11,303 nucleotides of DNA from Chloromonas sp. AAM2 (lineage: Eukaryota; Chlorophyta; Chlorophyceae; Chlamydomonadales; Chlamydomonadaceae). Both the position numbers and the translations under genes were made by a program. Location: assembly GCA_004335635.1 (NCBI GenBank), contig QAXH01001943.1, forward strand, positions 285-11,587. The letters run 5' to 3'. Numbering within the stretch: the stretch's first letter is position 1; every line of letters starts with the position of its first letter. Under the pieces are notes generated by a model, which was not told the DNA's origin, did no database searches, and worked only from the letters and a program-made list of their open reading frames with translations. Positions 1-7,375 of the stretch are shown here, piece by piece.

Positions 1-418
1 CACTCTCACACTCTCTCACTCTCACAGATTTCTGCTAGTCTGCAGCCCTCATTGCTTGTGAGACATGTTGTGTTGAGATGTCTTTTCCAGGTTGCACATA
101 CTTGTGTAACGGTTATGTTCGTTGAGGTCGGTTATGACTGTTACGGCTGCAGCATTCCTTGTCATGGGGCTGTGTGGCTTCCAGAGACAGTTGCTCGTTT
201 CTGTCCACACGCCCCGGACTGAAGGTCATGTAAAAAACAACAGACAGACAGGGTTGGTGAGGCCTGTCTGTTGCGTCAGCACCTGAGCGGATCCCAGAGA
301 GTGTCATGCCTTGAACTCGGATGCTTGCCGGCCAACGGCTGGGAACCCACTGGCGTCACCATAGGGAATGAGCAGACTGAGTGGGATACCTGATGTTCTT
401 GATTTGCTCTGTTTGCAG
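1..418. other. Intron upstream of the first visible ARP3 exon, no exon recognised
   Basis: The region starts with a CACTCT-type pyrimidine-rich run (1-26) and ends with the acceptor TTTGCAG at 412-418. I looked for the Arp3 block that precedes IMFE (a PPL..PE.RE-type stretch) in all + frames and did not find it, so the previous exon is probably outside the window. Confidence 0.6.
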
Positions 419-3071
419 ATCATGTTTGAGACCTTTGGCGTGGCAGGCGTGTACATGGGGCTGCAGGTGCGGCTGGGAGGGTAAGAATGGTGTATGGGAG
501 GGTAGAGTAGGGCAATCTTTTGTGAACACAACCCTAATCTAGTATTACAGGATTGGATCGTAATAACAAAAGCGTGAATGAAGTCAACAAGGGCCCTAAC
601 TGGGCAGTAGGTGCGTCTGGGAAAATCGTCCTGCGGACGAAATCGTGCTTCGTAACTCAAGTCAACATGCACGGCGTAGCAAACCCCCATGCTGCACTGG
701 CAAGGGCCCCAAGTGCGCACCAGGCACTGTCAACCCAATGACGTGCTCGACCCGCGTCTGCAACCCTGTGTCCGATGTTGGTTCAGGCCGTGTTATCCCT
801 TTACGCGGCTGTGGGCGTCAGCCGGGAACTTACCGTGCTTCAAAACGAAGCCATTCAAAACTCCGAGCAGCCATGCAGCGGCACTCGGCAAGGAGATACG
901 GGGACAGCGAGCGAAGCGGGAGCGTCAGGGCGCAAGCCGGCCGAGTCTGCTAAGCAGGCGGCGACGGTCACGTGGCGACATGCAGCGGATCGCGTGTTGA
1001 CGCGTGGCTTGGATCCGTACAGCATCACAGGCGTGGTGGTTGATGTGGGGGAGGGCAGGTGAGGGGGACACGGTGACCTCTACCGCTGCACCAGAAGTCC
1101 AGATATCAGCAGCAAGTTTGGCTAAACCACTGTGTTGGCAGCTAGACTGGTAAGTAGCAAGTACAGCAGCAGGACCTGGCAAGTGAGACCTTGGGCTGAT
1201 CATGTTGTTGTCTTTTCTCCCTGGCCCAGTGTTTGTCGTCTCTCTTCCTCTGCAGCACAAGTGTGATTCCCGTGATGGACGGCTTTGTGGCTCGGTCAAG
1301 CGCCCGGGGCATGGGCGTGGGCGGTCGAGACCTCACACAGCATGTGCAGCAGGCAGTCAGGTCAGGACATCGTGCTGGGATTGGTGTGCGGCAGGGCATA
1401 TGCAGAAACTAGGCACATGAGTGGTAGGGAAGGCAAGGGAAGGCAGTGGTGTGCTGGGATTGGTGAGGGGCGTGATTCGTGATTTGCTGCATGAGCGGCA
1501 GATCAGGCAAAGCGTAGAGCCAGGAAAGGATAGCAAATTTGTTTGTCCTAGTCATGCCTGTTGTGCGTTTCAGCTAGTGCGGGCTGTCACAGCGCTGTCA
1601 TGCGACGTCACGGGTCACAGCGCTGTCATGCGACGTCACGGGTCACAGCGCTGTCATGCGACGTCACGGGTCACAGCGCTGTCATGCGACGTCACGGGTC
1701 ACAGCGCTGTCATGCGACGTCACGGGCAGTAGGGTGCTTGGCACACCAGGCCATGGAAACACCCTGTCTTACCCCTGTAATATCACCATCACATGGAATC
1801 ACGTGCAAAGTTCATCCACAGGTTCCTGGCCATACTGGGCCAGGAAAACATCCTGTACTATCGTCGTTACCTGAGCTCAACTGCTGGGGTGCTTGGCACA
1901 CTGAACCATACATCAACACCCTGAGCTATAAACACCCTGAGCATAGCCAATGGCTGATGGGTGTTGATGTCCCTCATGTGTGCAGGTCGTGCGGTGCGGG
2001 TGTGCCGCCCGACATGTCGTGGGAGGTGGCGAGGAAGGTGAGGGGATGCCGGGTGCAGCTGAAGGGGCTAGGAGGGAGCGGCGCTTGTATGCTGGACGCT
2101 GGAGGCTGAAACATGGCACGCTAGACAGGCAGGGCCATAGTATTGACATGGTGTCGTTCCCTATCAGTGACGTGAGGCTTGTTCTCTCCAATTCCAGGAT
2201 GCAGAAGAAGAACTGGGGAGAAAGCTTGCAGAGGGTTACGATCAATGGCCTGTGATCAGACCGGGTATGAACAGGACCCTCTGTACATCGCAGGTCGCTG
2301 GAACCCTACAGCAGTGGAACTCCCTGGCATGACTGTGTGAAATGTTGCAAACAGATAAGACAGTATGAGTCGCAGAAGTGCCATACCAGTCCGTGAGCCA
2401 GCCATGTCCCCCCTCATCACTATGTGCCTGTCAGCTGCCTGTCCTGTCCCCATATGTTCACTCGCCAATCCCAAGAACCAAGCAGCTAAGAGAATCACTA
2501 GATGCAGAAGAAGTCTAGCAGCAGTGAGCCAGCCATTCTTTGACCATGCAGAACCAGCTAGCTAAAGATAACCATGCTGTTTCCTCAGCTAAAGATAATC
2601 AGCAGCAGTGGCTCCTCTCATCACCATGTGCTCACCACCTGCTTCCCCTGTCCCCGCAGTCTGACCCTCAGACCAAGGAGTCCCAGTGCTTGATACTGTC
2701 TTCACAGCCTGTAAGCCAGCCAACGTCCCTCTCATCACCATCTGAGCCTCAGGGTTGGGATTAGGGTTAGGCCATAGCTCCCTCTCATCACCATCCGAGC
2801 ACCATGGGCCTGCCTGCCTCCCCTGTCTCTTCACAGGACAGGCATAGCGCCCTCAGCACACCACGTGCTTGTCAACTGCCACCTGTCCCTGCAATTGTAT
2901 ACCCCACCCGACATTGTATACAGATCAAGGAGTCGCACTGTTATGTGTGTGTGGAGCCCACTCGGGAGCCCGCACGTCTGGCGGCTCGGGCCGCGGCAGG
3001 CAAACCTGGGAAGACCTACACTGTGGTGGATGCTCGGGCCGGGAACAAGGTGCGGCAGCAGGGAGGCGCGC

Positions 3072-3103
<32 letters not shown>

Positions 3104-4638
3104 ATGGTGATGTGTAACAGCAATGTGTGATGCCACGTACTGTATTGCACCCATGTACGTGTACAGCTTGATGCAGTACGGCCTCAAGTGCCTTGGCCGG
3201 CCTCAGGCGGTTGTGGCTGAACACCAGCACTTGATGATTATATGAGACAACTACGTGCATGGCGTGCAGCGGGATGATGAACTCTGTGCCATTTTCACTG
3301 TGATGGCATAGTAGCGCTTGACACAGAATGGAATGCCAGTGAAATTTGGCACAGTTGCCGAATCAAATAGGTAATGAAAGGACCCAACCCTGCCCTGAAC
3401 GTGAGTCCGGAATGCATGGTGTCGGTTGTCTGACTGCTGTACAGGAGATCGTTATTCCTTTAGGTCACGAGTTGTTCGGTGCGCACGAGCTGCTGTTCAC
3501 GAGCCCGCCCTCCTCCTCGGGCCCACCCCCCGGCCTGCCGCAGGGAGCAGGGGGAGGGGGCAGCAGGGCCATGGGGGGCTGGCAACCGCTGCCCGAGGTG
3601 GGTGGGGTACGTGCGCGGATAGCGGTGTTTGCCAGCATCATCGTACACATTTCTAGACACGTTGAGCGAGTCCTATGAGGAAAATTCGTCGTGTTCTATA
3701 TCTGCCCCTGCCAATAAGCTGTCATATGCGTGCCTGAAGCAGCTGCTTGCCTGCCGCTGCATGATGGTGTGTGTCTGCAGCTTGTTGACCATGTGGTTCA
3801 GTCGTGTCCCATAGACGCCCGGAGGCCGCTGTACAGCACTGTGGCGCTCAGCGGGGGCACAGCCTGCACACGCAACTTCGACCGGAGAATGAAGGTGAGT
3901 TTCACGTTGTTTGTTGAGTCTGTTGTGGACTCTGTCCATGCCAATGAGGCATCACGTGGTATGCAAACATGATCTTGATAGCACCAACGCCAACATCATC
4001 TGTGCTGCCATGTTACCTTTTTCGTACGCGCTTTGATTTCTGCGCACTCATGTGCCAATTCAGCACTTATGCAACCGTACAACAGACTGGCACGATTGCG
4101 CACACGCCCCGGTCACAGTCATTGGTGTTGGTGCCACATGCAGACGGACCTGACAAGCATAGCCAACAACCGCTTGCCACCCGGAGCGAGAGTGAGTGCT
4201 GCCAGTGAACACCATCATGAGCAGTCATAGCAGCAAGGCCAGCAGCATCACTTCAGGATCAACATCAGCAATCGTGACATTGTAGCACTTGGATCTACTT
4301 CTAAGGAAGTGCACCTGCAGGCGGTGTTTGGCTTCATTACTTTGCTTTTCGGCTGGATGCACACACAGATAGGCCGCGTACATGATGGTACACAAGTGGG
4401 GCCGTTCAAGTGAACAGATCAATACAAGGGTGATGTCGCACGTTATGCTTTGTGTGGTGTGTTGCAGGCGATTGATGTGCGCAGTGTGACCGGCTCCTGG
4501 GCCAATCACGCCGCGTGGCTGGGCGGCAGTCTGCTGGCGGGTGGGGGCGCGCCCGCGGCCATGGTGGCAGCGGCGACCACCACCCGGCAGCACTGGCACG
4601 AGCACGGCAGCCTCATCGACGCGGGGCTGGCGGACTGA
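419..4638 (+). CDS. ARP3: Actin-related protein 3 (Arp3), divergent, 5'-partial, nine exons visible
   Basis: Arp3 is a core subunit of the Arp2/3 complex, which nucleates branched actin filaments in the cytoplasm. Exons read from the sequence are 419-466, 787-1058, 1256-1360, 1986-2037, 2924-3049, 3445-3597, 3781-3894, 4144-4191 and 4468-4638. All introns are GT-AG. Two are phase 2 (after 1058 and 1360) and the rest phase 0, so 1089 nt join in one open frame of 362 residues plus TGA. Family blocks in order are IMFETFGVAGVYMGLQ, AVLSLYAA, TGVVVDVGEG, TSVIPVMDGFV, GGRDLTQHVQQAV, GVPPDMSWEVARK, IKESHCYVC, HELFGAHELLF, VQSCPIDARRPLY, LSGG and WLGGSLLA. PID-RRPLY before LSGG, and the GRD-QQ helix, point to Arp3 rather than actin or Arp2. 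The exons for the first ~125 family residues lie upstream of the window. Oddities are a ~60-residue insertion in the second visible exon, a Gly/Pro-rich insertion at 3500-3570, and changed nucleotide-site residues. A pseudogene is unlikely because every splice junction is intact. Confidence 0.93.
1587..1726. repeat. 28-bp minisatellite, five perfect copies, in an ARP3 intron
   Basis: Five head-to-tail copies of a 28-bp unit beginning TCACAGCGCTGTCATGCGAC, with no mismatch seen, lie in the 625-nt intron 1361-1985. Each unit holds two palindromes, ACAGCGCTGT and GACGTC. The unit is not a multiple of 3 and has no stop in some frames, which creates spurious open frames across it. Confidence 0.97.
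2412..2840. repeat. Dispersed degenerate repeats in the ARP3 intron 2038-2923
   Basis: A motif close to CCTCTCATCACCAT, often followed by a GCCTGCCTCCCCTGTC-like stretch, recurs with its CTCATCAC core at 2412, 2617, 2731 and 2784. Spacing is irregular (205, 114, 53 bp). AGCTAAAGATAA also occurs twice (near 2560 and 2588). These look like remnants of segmental duplication inside the 886-nt intron. Confidence 0.6.
2759..2772 (+). repeat. Telomere-like TTAGGG units inside an ARP3 intron
   Basis: The sequence GATTAGGGTTAGG holds about two units of a TTAGGG repeat. It is short and could arise by chance or by repair with telomeric sequence. Confidence 0.4.
3074..3102. repeat. (GT)14 microsatellite near a splice donor
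   Basis: An uninterrupted GT run of 29 nt begins 24 nt after the AAG|GTGCGG donor at 3049/3050 of the ARP3 intron 3050-3444. Confidence 0.97.
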
Positions 4639-4670
4639 GGCACTCATCATCGTCATGACATGGCTTATGG

Positions 4671-4675
4671 TGTAA
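4671..4675 (+). promoter_or_regulatory. Candidate TGTAA poly(A) signal of ARP3
   Basis: This TGTAA begins 33 nt after the ARP3 stop. A 3' UTR this short would be unusual for volvocine algae, so the TGTAA copies in the minisatellite at 5085-5142 or at 5419 are alternative signals. Confidence 0.35.
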
Positions 4676-5084
4676 CCCACGATACCGCATGACCAACCAA
4701 CTAGGCGCTCAACAGCAGCCAGCATCACTATCTCAAACAAAACAGTCTGAATGTCTGAATGACTGGACAATCCTAATGTCCGAATTGCCAGGTGTTAGCA
4801 GCAGCCGACATCACCATCCTAAAAGCATTGAGACACAGAGTGACAATGGAACGGTTTGGTTCTTCCTGCACATGATGCGTGACTTATTGGCGGGAAACGA
4901 GCTGTGCGGACGTTACACCATCACTGTTATCTATTGCCAGCGGGCTGGCGCATGCAACGAACGACTTCCTTACAAGGTCCATTTTCCATTTGTTCTACCA
5001 CGGATAGAGGCGGTTCCAGACTTGTTCACTCCTGCACAGGCCCAATATGTCTAGCAGCAGGCTAGTGGCTTCACTGGCAGGTGG

Positions 5085-5142
5085 AACACGGTCATAGGTG
5101 TAACACGGTCATAGGTGTAACACGGTCATAGGTGTAACACGG
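5085..5142. repeat. 17-bp minisatellite carrying TGTAA, ~3.4 copies
   Basis: The unit AACACGGTCATAGGTGT is repeated at 5085, 5102 and 5119, with a partial fourth copy from 5136. Each junction makes TGTAA on the + strand (5099, 5116, 5133), so the array offers three spaced poly(A)-like signals about 460-500 nt after the ARP3 stop. Confidence 0.95.
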
Positions 5143-5369
5143 CCTGCTTGAGGCCTGGCATACCATGCCATGTACCACATTCTGTCAGCAGACATGTCCT
5201 CAACAGCCGGACGGCACAGAGATGGCAAGAGAAAGAGGGAGAGGGGGGTAGGGCAAACCAACTTCAATGTTGCAGGGGGGTTGGGCGCAACCACCCGGCC
5301 GCCTTACTTACGCCGACCGGCGTCCCCTTTCTTTTTTTTGTCGTCAATAGTTCATCTCAAATCCACCTT

Positions 5370-5411
5370 ACAAATGACGTCCGAGTCCTACAGGACTGGG
5401 ACGTCATTTGT
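5370..5411. repeat. 42-nt near-perfect palindrome
   Basis: The arms are ACAAATGACGTCC (5370-5382) plus AGTCCT (5384-5389), pairing with AGGACT (5392-5397) plus GGACGTCATTTGT (5399-5411). The only break is G5383 opposite G5398, and the centre is 2 nt. Each arm has a CRE-like TGACGTC. No gene or terminator context explains it; it may be a folded mobile-element end or a cruciform-prone site. Confidence 0.93.
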
Positions 5412-5427
5412 GTGAATCTGTAAATCC

Positions 5428-5459
5428 GTACAAGGTTTAGACTTTTGTGTACCTTGTAC
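5428..5459. repeat. Inverted repeat with perfect 9-bp arms
   Basis: GTACAAGGT (5428-5436) and ACCTTGTAC (5451-5459) flank a 14-nt T-rich spacer. It begins 17 nt after the 42-nt palindrome, so the two form a cluster of dyad symmetries. Confidence 0.8.
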
Positions 5460-6925
5460 TTGATGTTAGCACATTAGGCACGTGTCGTGGCAGAGCGTGG
5501 CATACGGCAGCAGGCGGAGGACAGGAACGGCAAGTCAGTCAAGTCAGTGCCAGCACATTGTGATGATGCATGGCGTGAAAAAAGACCATTGCAGCAGCAG
5601 ACTCGAGTGTGATGATGGCATGTACGATCTATGCATGCCGCACGTGTGCTACTTAGGCAACTATTTTATTTTTGTTATCGTTATTGGTACTGCAACGTAT
5701 CTCTGTGCATGGCGCCACACGATGCACGCAAGCATATGTCTATATGTGACGAATACATGGCTGGATCTGTGAGTCGAGATCAGCACACTCGAGGCAGCCA
5801 ACGATGAAAGTATACGGTCCACCACTAATGCTAAGCCGCACTGAGCCTTGGTAGCAGTCCAGGGAAAGGAAGGGTCCACCATTCCAGCTGGTGTACCTAT
5901 ATAAGGTACAACACTCAGGCAGGTGAAAACATTGCATAGGGAAAAAAATGGTACGAACAAGTCCCTGAGAGTGGCCAGCTGTCGAGAAATCCTGCGATAT
6001 CTCACTTTCGTTTTGCGTGGCCAAGGGCCTACACCTTGCTGCTTAGTTGCCGGCCAGTGCCGGCCAGCATGAACCGAAGCAGACAAAACACAGGAAGCAA
6101 AGTAAGCATCGGCATGACTCAAGTAAGGTCACCGCGATTGATTTGACTTCGACAATTGCGCTTGATTAGTTCACCTTAGCTGATCTCAGCATCTCTGCTT
6201 ACGGGGCGCTTAGGAAGGTGTAGCCACAAGAGACTCACCACCCCTTGCTGACACGGCTGAATTCCCCTTCACTGGAGAAACTTTCACGATTTGCACAAGT
6301 AATTAATATTTGCGTTGGGCGTGCTTCCTGGTGTGCACTCCCGCCTTGTAAGGTCGCGAATGATCTTCGTCCTCACTTTGTCCGGAGCCAGCAGCACCGA
6401 GTAGCCCAGCAAACAGCATTTCAAGCAACAGGATACCGTTAGAAACAGCAACGCCTGACACCAGCAACCATCAGCACGAGACAGTCCAATCTCTGTCCTG
6501 ATGGGATCATTCTCTGGTGGGCAGTACCAAGTAGTCCAGAGTACGCCACCTCGCATCCTACCGCAATGCTGTCTCAGTAGACAAACATAAGCATCGCCAG
6601 GCACCAGCAACCACCAGCATCAGACGTGGGAAATCAGGCGTGGGAAGCAGCGCACCTTGGCAGGCAATGCATGCAAGGCACCATGCGGATTGCTGCATTC
6701 CAGTCATGGCAGGTAGCTCACGCCTCGCATGCTGTAAAGCGAATGTCAGTGCCCAGCATGCAGGCCCCTGGTAAGCCTATGGCTGCCCACCCCGACAAGT
6801 ACACCTGAGCAACCGTCTGCGGGAAATCAAGGTCATGTTTGCATTGTCAAGCCTAACTGCTCCTGTGCTGCATCATTTTCACCATCAAGGGGCAAGCCAC
6901 ACACATGCCCGTGCTTGTATGCTTG

Positions 6926-6975
6926 AGGTTGTGGCGGGTTGGTCAGTCCCAGGTTGTGGCGGGTTGGTCAGTCCC
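6926..6975. repeat. 25-bp tandem duplication
   Basis: AGGTTGTGGCGGGTTGGTCA plus GTCCC occurs at 6926-6950 and is repeated exactly at 6951-6975, just before the 86-bp array. Confidence 0.95.
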
Positions 6976-7012
6976 TGCAATTGGCGGTGTTGCATTTTCC
7001 TCATCCTGAGCT

Positions 7013-7375
7013 GCCTGAGCAGGTCGGCGCCCGATCACGCTGGTTCCTTGGTGTTATCCTGGCTTAGGCAGGGCCGTGTGGCTGTTCCCTTCAACCTGGG
7101 CTGTGTGAGCAAGATGGTGCTTGTCACACTGCTCCCCTGCTGTCAGCTTGTGGCTGCTTTGTTGCTGTCAGCTTGTGGCTGCTCGTGCGCCAGCTGCATG
7201 GCATCCCCCTGGGCCTGAGCAAGCCAGCGCCCTATCACCCTGCTTCCTTGTTGCTATCCTGTGGCTGCCCCTGCACCAGCTGCATGGCATCTCCGTGGGC
7301 CTGAGCAAGCCAGGGCCCTATTACTCTGCTTCATTGTTGCTATCCTGTGGCTGCCCCTGCGCCAGATGCGTGATC
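7013..7375. repeat. Degenerate ~86-bp tandem array overlapping the 3' end of the THYN1-like gene
   Basis: Two neighbouring units are in exact 86-bp register (GCCTGAGCAAGCCAG at 7213 and 7299; CTATCCTGTGGCTGCCCCTG near 7254 and 7340; CCAG anchors at 7190, 7276 and 7362). Older, more diverged copies with different spacing begin near 7013 and 7100. The array covers the proximal 3' flank and the last ~14 codons plus stop of the - strand gene. Confidence 0.85.

Larger units (their letters stand above)
4639..7320. other. Intergenic region between convergent genes, no gene recognised
   Basis: Apart from the repeats listed separately, nothing here resembles a known protein or structural RNA. Open frames (for example 5661-6122 on the - strand, 153 codons) have no recognisable motif. 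A TATATAA at 5898-5904 sits in a short near-palindrome with no clear gene after it. Two related CACCAGCAACCA-containing segments (near 6460 and 6602) and a doubled TGCCGGCCAG (near 6050) add to the repeat-rich character. Confidence 0.55.

Noticed and set aside
1587..1726. CRISPR-like array
   Set aside because: The 28-bp units are directly adjacent with no spacers, and the DNA is eukaryotic.
1561..2109. 182-codon + strand open frame across the 28-bp repeats
   Set aside because: It exists because the repeat lacks stops in that frame. Only its 1986-2037 part matches Arp3, and that part is a separate exon.
3461..3472. Alternative ARP3 acceptors at TTTAG (3463) and GAG (3471)
   Set aside because: The first breaks phase and the second drops conserved residues. 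TGTACAG at 3444 keeps phase 0 and aligns EIVIPLGHELFGAHELLF with the family without a gap.
419..4638. ARP3 as a decayed pseudogene
   Set aside because: Nine exons have intact canonical splice sites, matching phases and no internal stop, which decay would have broken.
5661..6122. 153-codon - strand frame between the two genes
   Set aside because: No domain, signal or codon pattern was recognisable, no splice context fits, and it lies in repeat-rich intergenic DNA.
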